A DNA stretch of 46,658 nucleotides from Patescibacteria group bacterium. GTDB lineage: Bacteria; Patescibacteriota; Minisyncoccia; Phycocordibacterales; Phycocordibacteraceae. A program made the translations under genes and the position numbers. Below are positions 9,460-17,828 of this stretch, one piece after another. The stretch is from the NCBI GenBank assembly GCA_019752595.1, contig JAIELV010000001.1:442551-489208 (forward strand), written 5' to 3'. Position 1 is the stretch's first letter; each line of letters starts with the position of its first letter. A model generated the notes under the pieces. The model had not been told where the DNA came from and made no database searches. It was given only the letters and a program-made list of their open reading frames with translations.

Positions 9460-9690
9460 ATGAAAGTAGAGCGCGAGCGCGACTATCGCCCCTCCGACCA
9501 CCGAGGTATTCCTAAGTGTCATTTTCACGATACCGTTTGGGCAAGCCATAAAGCTATTGTGGACGGCGTCACCCTGTATCTATGCGCGCACTGCGATCGG
9601 CGACCATGGCCTAAAAGCGTTGAGAGGAAGAAACTGATACCGTTAGCCGAATTTAACCAAGCCGAACTCGCCCGCCAGAATAAGAAATAA
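9460..9690 (+). CDS. Small hypothetical protein with a CxxC motif (76 aa)
   Basis: MKVERERDYRPSDHRGIPKCHFHDTVWASHKAIVDGVTLYLCAHCDRRPW...; start 9460 chosen downstream of the terminator instead of the 9283 ORF start. Confidence 0.55.
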   Translation: MKVERERDYRPSDHRGIPKCHFHDTVWASHKAIVDGVTLYLCAHCDRRPWPKSVERKKLIPLAEFNQAELARQNKK

Positions 9691-10471
9691 GTCCTTCCGA
9701 AAGGAGCTTTGTATATTGCACCTCAACCGCTGAACGCGGAAACGGCAATTCAAAAAGGTTCTCCTTACGCCTCGTTTTCTCCGCAAGCAATTTCAAAATC
9801 GCTCCGCGCACTTCCCTGTTTGAACCTTTAAACGGTTTTTGCCGTACGTGGTGTGCACTTCTTCGCGATGCATTCCCTGCGGTTTGTTTTAAGTGTGAAC
9901 CGTAGTCCATAAGTGCCGAATACCACTCTCGCGCCTGCCTGCTGGTGGGCAGAGTTTTTTTAATGAGCGGAAGCAAAGAGGCATCATGCACCTTTTTCTT
10001 TTTCGTAAAGAAGTGGTGAATAAACACAGAACGCACGTTTGTCTCAATCAAAACTTCTGGTTCGTTGAACGCGAACACTCGCACCGCGGAGGCAGTGTAT
10101 GGGCCGATGCCAGGAAGTTTCATAAGCGCTTCTTTTGAAGTAGGAAACCGCCCACTGTATTCACGTGCAATCGCGCGCGCAGTTTCATGCAACATTTTTG
10201 CCCTTCGGTTGTAGCCTAACCCTTGCCATTCTTTGAGAACAGCCGAAAGAGGAGTTTTCGCAAGCGCGGAAAGTGTCGGGAATTTTTTTAGAAAGTTTTT
10301 ATACTTTGGTACCACTCGGTCAACTTGCGTCTGTTGCAACATAATTTCTGACACCAATATCTGATACGGATTATGTGTGCTCCTCCATGGTAAGTGGTGC
10401 CGACCGTGCGTTTGGTAGTACGCCAGAACAGTTTTCCGAAATTTCCGAATGTCAGAGCTCGTAAATAACAT
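9653..10471 (-). CDS. mutY: MutY-like A/G-specific adenine glycosylase (HhH-GPD), lacking the Fe-S cluster cysteines
   Basis: LPWRSTHNPYQILVSEIMLQQTQVDRV, LPGIGPYTASAVRVFAF, ALMDYGS; start set at MLFTSSDIRKF. Confidence 0.85.
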   Translation of the reverse strand: MLFTSSDIRKFRKTVLAYYQTHGRHHLPWRSTHNPYQILVSEIMLQQTQVDRVVPKYKNFLKKFPTLSALAKTPLSAVLKEWQGLGYNRRAKMLHETARAIAREYSGRFPTSKEALMKLPGIGPYTASAVRVFAFNEPEVLIETNVRSVFIHHFFTKKKKVHDASLLPLIKKTLPTSRQAREWYSALMDYGSHLKQTAGNASRRSAHHVRQKPFKGSNREVRGAILKLLAEKTRRKENLFELPFPRSAVEVQYTKLLSEGLISYSGGRVRLG

Positions 10472-11168
10472 CTTTTCGTTCAACAACCGTACGCCAGCCG
10501 TTCTTTTTTGCTCGCTTATACAAACCACTCGCGGGATTGAAACAAATCGGCTCGTCGACCAATTTTAAAAACGGCACATCGGTTTCTGAATCACCTACCC
10601 CTATCGATTTTGTATAGCTCAGGTTCTGATTCGTCACGGCACGCTTTAAAATTGCCGCCTTATCGAGAATAATGTGTGGATCAACGACGCGCGCAGTCAG
10701 CTTGTTTTTTGGGTCAGTTTCATACATAAGCCCATACCACTTATCAAAGCCTAGTGACGGGCAAAAGTAATCTAGGATCACTTTTGGCGAGTGCGAAACG
10801 GCGAGAAGAAAATAATCACGCTTCTTCAGTGTTTTTATCAAATCACGTGTAAACCGATACACGTGCTTTGATTGCGTCTCAACCACCGTACGCGACGCAC
10901 GTTTGAAATCAACCATATCAATGCCACGGAAATATTCATACGAAGCACGCACCATCGCCTTTACGTATGCGTCATACGTTCCCTCACGATTCATCCACTC
11001 CTCTTTCTCATCAGCATACGCCTTTTTCATCGAAGCAGGCAAATGCTTCTGACGGATAAGTTCTTCCACCAGTTCAATGAAGAGGCTTGAGCGAAAAATA
11101 GTACCGTCCACATCAAACACCGCAACAGGCCGTTTCTTTTTCATACCTCTCATTCTACCATCCCTCAA
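10452..11168 (-). CDS. HAD superfamily (HAD-IB, SerB-like) hydrolase
   Basis: VAVFDVDGTIFRSSL, LAVSHSPKVIL, GVGDSETDVPFL. Confidence 0.9.
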   Translation of the reverse strand: MRDGRMRGMKKKRPVAVFDVDGTIFRSSLFIELVEELIRQKHLPASMKKAYADEKEEWMNREGTYDAYVKAMVRASYEYFRGIDMVDFKRASRTVVETQSKHVYRFTRDLIKTLKKRDYFLLAVSHSPKVILDYFCPSLGFDKWYGLMYETDPKNKLTARVVDPHIILDKAAILKRAVTNQNLSYTKSIGVGDSETDVPFLKLVDEPICFNPASGLYKRAKKNGWRTVVERKDVIYEL

Positions 11169-11170
11169 AA

Positions 11171-11193
11171 TGTGCTATACTTAGTATAGCACA
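11171..11193. promoter_or_regulatory. Perfect palindrome TGTGCTATACT-T-AGTATAGCACA (putative operator), copy 2
   Basis: 11-bp arms; same sequence as 1069..1089 except the central base; upstream of the extended -10 TGGTAGAAT before the HAD/mutY pair. Confidence 0.6.
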
Positions 11194-11198
11194 TCACT

Positions 11199-11882
11199 TT
11201 ATTTTGCTTTTGGCCATACCGTGGCCGCCTTTGGGTAGATTTTTGTCAAAGGATGGCTCATGCAGTCATGCCGCCGCGCCTTACATACGTACCGCCCGTA
11301 GAGCACAAAGCCGTTGTTCACGTATTTCCAGTCTTTCTCGGGAATAAGCGCTTCTAAATCTTTCGATATCTTTTTCAGGTCAGTATGTTTCGTCAATCCA
11401 CATCGAAGCGCGAAACGCTTTACGTGTGTATCAGTTGGAATGCCTTCCCACTTTTGGTATAGCTCACCAAGTATGACGTGGGCAGTTTTATATCCAATAC
11501 CGTGAAGCGCTACAAGCTCCCTCTCCGTTTTTGGAATTATGCCACCGTGCCTCGCCACTATCTCAGTAGCCGCCAAAAGAATTGCTTTCGTTTTATTTCG
11601 ATAAAACGGTATCGAGGAAATCTCTTTCTCGAAAACGGAGGGGCGCGCTTTTGCAAAATCAGCAGGAGTTTTATATTTTTGAAAAAGTTTCTCGGTTGTT
11701 TTATTAACCGCTTTATCTGTACATTGCGCTGAGAGAATGACAGCAGATACAAATTGAAACGGCGTCGTGTGTTTCAACTCGCTCTCAGGCTTCGGGTACG
11801 CCTTCTTCAGATACGCGACAATACGCCGCGCCCTCTGTTTAAGCAGCGAATTCTTTGAGGTCTGCGAGGACTTCTTCGGCAT
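11199..11882 (-). CDS. nth: Endonuclease III-like HhH-GPD DNA glycosylase/AP lyase with degenerate Fe-S motif
   Basis: SAVILSAQCTDKAVNKTTEKLF, LHGIGYKTAHVIL (catalytic Lys), PTDTHVKRF (catalytic Asp); C-terminus CKARRHDCMSHPLTKIYPK. Confidence 0.9.
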   Translation of the reverse strand: MPKKSSQTSKNSLLKQRARRIVAYLKKAYPKPESELKHTTPFQFVSAVILSAQCTDKAVNKTTEKLFQKYKTPADFAKARPSVFEKEISSIPFYRNKTKAILLAATEIVARHGGIIPKTERELVALHGIGYKTAHVILGELYQKWEGIPTDTHVKRFALRCGLTKHTDLKKISKDLEALIPEKDWKYVNNGFVLYGRYVCKARRHDCMSHPLTKIYPKAATVWPKAK

Positions 11883-12306
11883 GTACTTCAGGCTTAACGT
11901 GTTCGTATACTTTCCGCACTATCCCTTCAGGGTCAATAAGGTACGACATTCGTTTGATACCCATGTATGTTCTTCCCATCATTTTCTTCTCTCCCCACGC
12001 ACCGTACGCAGATATCATTTTTTTCTCTGGATCAGCGAGGAGTGGGAACGGGAGTTGATACTCGTCTCTGAATTTTTTATGACTTTCTACGGAATCGGCC
12101 GACACGCCGAACACATGTGCGTGCACCTGCTCAAATCTGGGGAACGCATCCCGAATCATGCAGGCTTCTTTCGTACAACCCGACGTCATGTCTTTCGGAT
12201 AAAAATACAGAAGCACCCAGCGACCGATGTAATTTCCGAGCACATGTTCCTTTCCATCTTGGTCAGGTAACGTAAAATCAGGAGCTTTTTGTCCAACTGC
12301 AATCAT
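11839..12306 (-). CDS. bcp: Bcp/PrxQ-type peroxiredoxin
   Basis: VGQKAPDFTLPDQDGKEHVL, YFYPKDMTSGCTKEACMIRD; start at MIAVGQ (12306). Confidence 0.93.
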   Translation of the reverse strand: MIAVGQKAPDFTLPDQDGKEHVLGNYIGRWVLLYFYPKDMTSGCTKEACMIRDAFPRFEQVHAHVFGVSADSVESHKKFRDEYQLPFPLLADPEKKMISAYGAWGEKKMMGRTYMGIKRMSYLIDPEGIVRKVYEHVKPEVHAEEVLADLKEFAA

Positions 12307-12310
12307 ATGC

Positions 12311-13462
12311 TTATGACATCTTCGCCTTCGCGTCTCTGTACAAACTGGTAAGCGCTGCACCGAGTGAGGCGAAGTAGAGAAACAGTACCGCAATCCAGCC
12401 CAAAAGCGGTATAAACGAAGCGGCAAATACCGCAATCGTCCCGAGAAGACCCCATTTCCAATTGACGATTATTTCTTTCTTCGCGAGCTTTGAAATAAGG
12501 GCGCCCGCAGTGACACACATCAAAACGCCTGCTGCCAAAACCGCAAGAAGATAGAGCGTGCCAACAAGAAAACCTACATACATGCCGACAACTGATAGGA
12601 GTAGTGTGACAATTAAAACGGGAGCAACCACGGTTGCGATGAACCCAACAAACACCATGTGCCAGAACCTATCGAGTGTCTCTACGGCAACTTTTTTCCC
12701 AAACGAATTGAAGAAAGAAACGGTGAACACAACCGCAAGCGCCATAGCGAGGAACTTAATAATGAAAAGCACACTGACAATCGCAAAAAGTGCCTTTGCC
12801 ACATTCTCTTTCATTTCTTTTTTTGGCAGTGCTGTTGCAGTGAACGCGAGATCTTCGGGCATTTTCGCACCTTCAGCAATAACTGCCTCTTCGGGAGCTT
12901 TGTAAATGACTGATTTTTCTATGATTGCTTTTGGACCGAACGAAAGAGATTCTTGTACGTTTACGTAGAGCGGGCCTTTCACCGTGCCATTTATCGTTGC
13001 AGTTCGCCCATAGATTCGTGTCGTACCCGTTATGATGCCGTCCATAACCACGTGATCCCCCGCGAGGACAGCGTCGCCTGCTACCTGGGCGCCTGGCAAA
13101 ACAGAAACCGCCCCGCCTGCCAAAAGTGCATCTCCATTTACGACATGCGCGAGAGTTACCTGACCACCCGCTGCCCGTACGTCGCCCTGCACTAGCTCGA
13201 GGACATCAACACTTCCTCCTGCAAGAAGCGCATCGCCCCATATCTGTCCGTTCAAAATTACCTTACCTCCCGCAATAATCACATCTCGCAAAACCGACGT
13301 CGAAACAGTCACTTGCCCGCCTGCAATGTATGCATTCTCTGAAATGACTTCGTCTTTCGGAACGGTAACAGATTCGCCTGCTTTAAAATATGCAGCGTCA
13401 ACAGAAAATGGAGAGAGGGCTACGGTGAGGATAACAAGCGCCAAAAAGATGTGGGTCTTCAT
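12311..13462 (-). CDS. Polymer-forming (bactofilin-like) repeat domain with signal peptide and C-terminal TM region
   Basis: Short beta-repeats (AYIAGGQVTVSTSVLRDVIIAGGKVILNGQIWGDALLAGGSVDVLELVQGDVRAAGGQVTL...), then several TM segments. Confidence 0.8.
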   Translation of the reverse strand: MKTHIFLALVILTVALSPFSVDAAYFKAGESVTVPKDEVISENAYIAGGQVTVSTSVLRDVIIAGGKVILNGQIWGDALLAGGSVDVLELVQGDVRAAGGQVTLAHVVNGDALLAGGAVSVLPGAQVAGDAVLAGDHVVMDGIITGTTRIYGRTATINGTVKGPLYVNVQESLSFGPKAIIEKSVIYKAPEEAVIAEGAKMPEDLAFTATALPKKEMKENVAKALFAIVSVLFIIKFLAMALAVVFTVSFFNSFGKKVAVETLDRFWHMVFVGFIATVVAPVLIVTLLLSVVGMYVGFLVGTLYLLAVLAAGVLMCVTAGALISKLAKKEIIVNWKWGLLGTIAVFAASFIPLLGWIAVLFLYFASLGAALTSLYRDAKAKMS

Positions 13463-13548
13463 TACCTGGTATTGTACTCCTATGGGAAGCGCTATTCTAT
13501 GTTAAGTAGGCTTTACATCTATGCTATACTGCATATATAAATAAAAGT

Positions 13549-13941
13549 ATGGATAAACAAAACATGCCGACAGAGGCAGAATTAAGGTCCCGCCTTTCCT
13601 CTGAGGAGTACGCGGTCTTGCGCGAAGGAGCAACGGAAGCGCCGTTTTCTGGCGATTTACTGCATGTTGACGCAGACGGTATGTTCCGCTGTAAAGTCTG
13701 CAACACACCCCTGTTCGGTTCAGATGCAAAATTCGATTCAGGTACTGGCTGGCCGTCATTTGATCAAGCGCTCCCTGGCTCGGTTGAACATACAATCGAC
13801 ACTAGTCACGGAATGACTCGCACTGAAGTGGTGTGCGCTACCTGCGGTTCGCACTTGGGACACGTATTTGATGACGGACCGACTTCGACAGGCAAAAGAT
13901 ATTGTATAAATTCAGTGTGCCTAGGTTTTGAAGAAAAATAG
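13549..13941 (+). CDS. msrB: Peptide-methionine (R)-S-oxide reductase
   Basis: MFRCKVCNTPLFGSDAKFDSGTGWPSFDQ, CATCGSHLGHVFDDGP, RYCINS. Confidence 0.97.
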   Translation: MDKQNMPTEAELRSRLSSEEYAVLREGATEAPFSGDLLHVDADGMFRCKVCNTPLFGSDAKFDSGTGWPSFDQALPGSVEHTIDTSHGMTRTEVVCATCGSHLGHVFDDGPTSTGKRYCINSVCLGFEEK

Positions 13942-13942
13942 T

Positions 13943-14566
13943 ATGGCTACCAAACGTCCTTTTTTGCATGAATTTTTATTGGACCACCTCAATCCCGTCA
14001 TACGGTGGCTGATTATTGGCGACGTTCTCTATTACGCGGGCGTTGGATTGTTGGGACCTATATTTGCGCTTTTCATCGTCGACTTCATTGAGGGCGGGAA
14101 CATTGAAGTTGCTGGTATCGCAATTGCAATCTACCTCGTCACCAAAAGCGTATTTCAAATACCAGCAGCAATGATAATAGACAAAATCTGCGGAGAGAAA
14201 GATGACTTTTGGTTTATGTTTTTCTCCCTACTCATCGCAGCTATTGTTCCGCTGTCGTACTTGTTCGTCTCAAGCCCCTTGGAACTCTACTTCGCACAGT
14301 TTATTCTGGGTATCGCACTTGCGTTTAACTTTCCCTCGTTCCTTGCGCTTTTCACAAAACACATCAGCCAGGCAAAAGAAGCTACTACATGGAGCGTGTA
14401 TTACACACTGGTTGACCTTTTCTCTGCAATCGCGGCCGCGCTCGGAGGTGTGATGGCAACGATTTTTGGATTCGCGCCTGTCATTGTTACCGTTTCAGCA
14501 ATCGGCGTTATTGGCGCACTCCTCCTTCTCCCTATGCGCCCGTACTTACGAAAACTAAACTGCTAA
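13943..14566 (+). CDS. Half-size MFS-type transporter (about 6 TM)
   Basis: MATKRPFLHEFLLDHLNPVIRWLIIGDVLYYAGVGLLGPIFALFIVDF..., hydrophobic throughout, stops after one bundle's worth of TM helices. Confidence 0.7.
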   Translation: MATKRPFLHEFLLDHLNPVIRWLIIGDVLYYAGVGLLGPIFALFIVDFIEGGNIEVAGIAIAIYLVTKSVFQIPAAMIIDKICGEKDDFWFMFFSLLIAAIVPLSYLFVSSPLELYFAQFILGIALAFNFPSFLALFTKHISQAKEATTWSVYYTLVDLFSAIAAALGGVMATIFGFAPVIVTVSAIGVIGALLLLPMRPYLRKLNC

Positions 14567-14573
14567 TACTGAT

Positions 14574-15116
14574 ATGAACAACATTGCAGTATTTGGAGGT
14601 GGATGTTTTTGGTGCACTGAAGCGGTTTTTAAAATGCTCCGCGGTGTTAACTCTGTTCTACCAGGATACGCTGGTGGAAAAACTGAAAACCCGACGTATT
14701 ACAAAGTGACGAACGGCGACACAGGGCATGCGGAAGTAATTCACATTGAATACGATCCCGCGCTAGTGTCGTATAACGCTCTTTTGACAGTCTTTTTTGG
14801 GAGTCACGACGCAACACAGATAAATCGTCAAGGAAACGACATCGGCACGCAGTACCGTTCAATAGTGCTCTATACGGACGAGGCGCAGAAAAAAGAAGCT
14901 GAAAATTTTATCCGCGAACTAAATAATTCTTCAAAGGAAGGTAAGCCAATAGCGACCGAAGTAGCACCGCTCACGAAATTTTATCCAGCTGAAAAGGAAC
15001 ATTTGGACTACTACGCACGAAATAAAAACCAAGGCTACTGCCAAATAATCATTGAGCCGAAACTTCAGAAAGTGCAGGAAAAATTTGCGGCACTGCTTGC
15101 CGCCCAGAGCCGTTAG
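14574..15116 (+). CDS. msrA: Peptide-methionine (S)-S-oxide reductase
   Basis: FGGGCFWCTEAVFKMLRGVNSVLPGYAGG, YRSIVLYTDEAQKKEAE, AEKEHLDYYARN. Confidence 0.97.
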   Translation: MNNIAVFGGGCFWCTEAVFKMLRGVNSVLPGYAGGKTENPTYYKVTNGDTGHAEVIHIEYDPALVSYNALLTVFFGSHDATQINRQGNDIGTQYRSIVLYTDEAQKKEAENFIRELNNSSKEGKPIATEVAPLTKFYPAEKEHLDYYARNKNQGYCQIIIEPKLQKVQEKFAALLAAQSR

Positions 15117-15973
15117 GAAGAAATATTTTCTTTCCAGCGCCGCATCTCGGACGGAAGTTCAGAGACAACGAACGAGCGCGGATTCTTTACAAGCTGAAAG
15201 GACTTGAACACCTCAAGAATTCTCTGCTGGGTATGGAATATAACGTTCATTTCGCCGCCCATCTGTGTCGGCGGCAAAAGGATGGGCGGCTCAAATCCGA
15301 GCTCTGAAGAAACTATGTCACTCAATGAAACGACTGACAGCGGGTAGTCGCTATCAAAAAGTCCGAAAGTTTCTTTATCCGCTCTCCTGTCATTCCCTCC
15401 TATGATAACCGCATCTATCGTTCCTTTCTCTGAAGCACCGCGTAAATCCGACAACGAAGCGCGGAGGGCATTTGTAAACCTGGTCTTTTTCGCCTCGTCC
15501 GCAAAAACAAATTCATCAGGAGAGTGATGCGTCAAAAAAGCCGTGTGCTTCTTCCCTGTTTTCTTCTTGCCTACGGCGACGATGCCGTGACAATTCCTAA
15601 AGCCGAGCGAAACGATATCGCTCGTACCAGGCTTTCCTGGAAGCGACTCCGCCGCAACGGAACCATTTCTTAATTCTTCGAGTGTTGCGGCCTCAAAGCG
15701 AAGATTGCGCTCCCCATTCAGACGCAGCAACCGCGCAACCGAAAGAGAAAATTCAGGTTGAGTCAACGTATCAGAAACGTCAATGATAGAGGCACGTATC
15801 GGGCGGACACCGCGTTTCAAGTGCTCGTTCCTAAGCGCTCGCACATGAGAGACCTCAGAGCCGGCGTGTTCTTCAGGACGCACTCCTGATACGCGGTATC
15901 GGATTCGCTGACCTATCCCAAATAAAGAAGGCCCGGAAGCCTCGCGTGCTGACATCCGAGCATTAGAGCACAT
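15113..15973 (-). CDS. Hypothetical protein; central region faintly resembles the CheD/CNF1-type Cys-His deamidase fold
   Basis: LGFRNCHGIVAVGKKKTGKKHTAFLTHHSPDEF...AVIIGGNDRRAD; 286-aa intact ORF. Confidence 0.55.
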   Translation of the reverse strand: MCSNARMSAREASGPSLFGIGQRIRYRVSGVRPEEHAGSEVSHVRALRNEHLKRGVRPIRASIIDVSDTLTQPEFSLSVARLLRLNGERNLRFEAATLEELRNGSVAAESLPGKPGTSDIVSLGFRNCHGIVAVGKKKTGKKHTAFLTHHSPDEFVFADEAKKTRFTNALRASLSDLRGASEKGTIDAVIIGGNDRRADKETFGLFDSDYPLSVVSLSDIVSSELGFEPPILLPPTQMGGEMNVIFHTQQRILEVFKSFQLVKNPRSFVVSELPSEMRRWKENISS

Positions 15974-15991
15974 TAAATACAGAAATCAACC

Positions 15992-16441
15992 TTACGGCTT
16001 GAACTCGTTCGTGCCTGCTTCTTCGCGTTCTTCAATATCAAATTCGTCCATGCCGAAGTAGTGCGCGATTTCATGCCACATGGTGTCGCGAATAATGCGC
16101 TTAATTCTTTTCTTCATCGGCTCCGTCGGCTCTTCTCCCCATGCGATCAATTCGCCGACACCCGATTCCTCTGCCGCCATTCTGACAATAGGTCCACGAA
16201 AGATGGTAATAGTGTCAGGAAGTGTTGCCCCAATGCCGTATCCATCACCACGTTCAGTTACAGGAATGCCCTTGTAAAGCCCGAGAAGTGTATTTCCTGG
16301 TGAAACATCCCCCGCACGCAAATCGTCCGCGCTTGGCTCATCCTCAATCAAAAGCGCAACATTCTTCACCATAAGGCGAAATTTATCGGGCACGTGGTCA
16401 AACGCATCTGCAACCATTGCTTCAAAATCTTTTTTTGTCAT
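15992..16441 (-). CDS. Zincin-like metallopeptidase family protein
   Basis: HEIAHYFGMDEFDIEERE (HExxHxxG), acidic small protein. Confidence 0.85.
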   Translation of the reverse strand: MTKKDFEAMVADAFDHVPDKFRLMVKNVALLIEDEPSADDLRAGDVSPGNTLLGLYKGIPVTERGDGYGIGATLPDTITIFRGPIVRMAAEESGVGELIAWGEEPTEPMKKRIKRIIRDTMWHEIAHYFGMDEFDIEEREEAGTNEFKP

Positions 16442-16539
16442 AGTTTGTTCACTGCCTACGTAAGGCGAGCGAAATAGGATTATGGCATACCATATTCTTA
16501 TTTCCGAGCCGAGGACGGCAGAAAATAAAATGAGTGCAT

Positions 16540-17247
16540 TTAATTTATTTTATTTACAATAGCAATATCTGGACTCTTCCCCTCCTGAATATACACGGCA
16601 AAGTACCCAATACGATAATCAGCTTCTCCTTTTTTGGGTTGAAGCGCGTCAAACATTGCTTGCGCGGCTTTTTTAGCTGAACCGAAATTGAAAGTCACAG
16701 GAAGCGGGTCACCTCTAAACGAAGGTGTTGGTTTTACGTCTGCACCTATGTACGTTGAGATGTACATTCCTTTTCCGGACTCCAAAGGCACATTCCAGCT
16801 TGAGCGGTCGATACCGTCAGGCGCAATGCGCGCAATATGAATCGCTGCGTCCATACCCTGAGAAGTTTTCACCAAACAGCCAGTAATTCGAGGTGTTTTA
16901 TATTCATCAGGTTCATACGCCTCCTCCGAAAGTGCGTACGAAAGTTGTTTCTTTGCTTCCCGATTTTGGAGATCAGTGATCTTTTCAATCTGCCTACCAT
17001 TCGCAACCGTAAGGCCGTTATCAAAAAACACGAGTGCGGGATACTCTAAAAGTTCAGGATTTCCTTCACGCCTCACCGTGTCATCAATCGCAGACGCATA
17101 AATTGCGTTCCCGTCCTGCACGTATTTTCTAGCCAAGCTCGACGGACTTCTGCCTGTTGCCCCGTAGAGAGCAACGTAGGCTGAACCATCCATCCCGAGT
17201 GCAAGAAATCTGCCTGGATAGCGCATTGTCTTAAGTAAATCAATCAT
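16540..17247 (-). CDS. purO: PurO-type (archaeal-like) IMP cyclohydrolase family protein
   Basis: MRYPGRFLALGMDGSAYVALYGATGRSPSS, VANGRQIEKI, YKTPRITGCLV, GMYISTYIGAD match the PurO/IMP_cyclohyd pattern from memory. Confidence 0.72.
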   Translation of the reverse strand: MIDLLKTMRYPGRFLALGMDGSAYVALYGATGRSPSSLARKYVQDGNAIYASAIDDTVRREGNPELLEYPALVFFDNGLTVANGRQIEKITDLQNREAKKQLSYALSEEAYEPDEYKTPRITGCLVKTSQGMDAAIHIARIAPDGIDRSSWNVPLESGKGMYISTYIGADVKPTPSFRGDPLPVTFNFGSAKKAAQAMFDALQPKKGEADYRIGYFAVYIQEGKSPDIAIVNKIN

Positions 17248-17249
17248 TC

Positions 17250-17813
17250 TTATTTTGCATTATGTTTTCGTATAGTATCTAAAATTACATCAACCTGCAT
17301 CTTCAAATCGTCGATTGAACCGTCGTTCGTCACATGATAATCGGCAAGTTTAACCGTGTGACGCAAGTTCTGCTTGCCTGGGTCATCGCCCTCAGACTCG
17401 CGGAGTTCATGTTCCATAAATGTTTCAAACGACACGTGATCAGTTTCGGTCTTTCTGAACTGCACCCGAGAGTAGCGAATCTGCGGGTCAGCATCTACTG
17501 ACAAAAGGAGCATTCCTTTTTTTCGTAGTTCCTGCACCTCGCCTACTGTGCGAATTGATTCAATAACTGCATCTTTCCCTTGAAATTCAGCGCGTGCGTA
17601 CAACTCATCCAATATGTAGCTTGGCCCGTGCTGTTTCCTGAGGTCATTTCCCACTTGAACCATTGAATCTCGATTCACAGGCATTCCACGCCTCACAATC
17701 TCCTCAGTCAGAAATTGACGAACAGAATAATAGCCAAAACCTTTCTCCTGTAGGTATTCAGCAACAGTGCCCTTCCCTGCGCCCAAAGTTCCCGTTATGC
17801 CAAGAATTACCAT
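17250..17813 (-). CDS. P-loop NMP/dephospho-CoA kinase-like protein
   Basis: ILGITGTLGAGKGTVAEYLQEKGFGYYSV Walker A; VDADPQIRYSRVQFR. Confidence 0.75.
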   Translation of the reverse strand: MVILGITGTLGAGKGTVAEYLQEKGFGYYSVRQFLTEEIVRRGMPVNRDSMVQVGNDLRKQHGPSYILDELYARAEFQGKDAVIESIRTVGEVQELRKKGMLLLSVDADPQIRYSRVQFRKTETDHVSFETFMEHELRESEGDDPGKQNLRHTVKLADYHVTNDGSIDDLKMQVDVILDTIRKHNAK

Positions 17814-17828
17814 GCGCCCAAGTGTACC

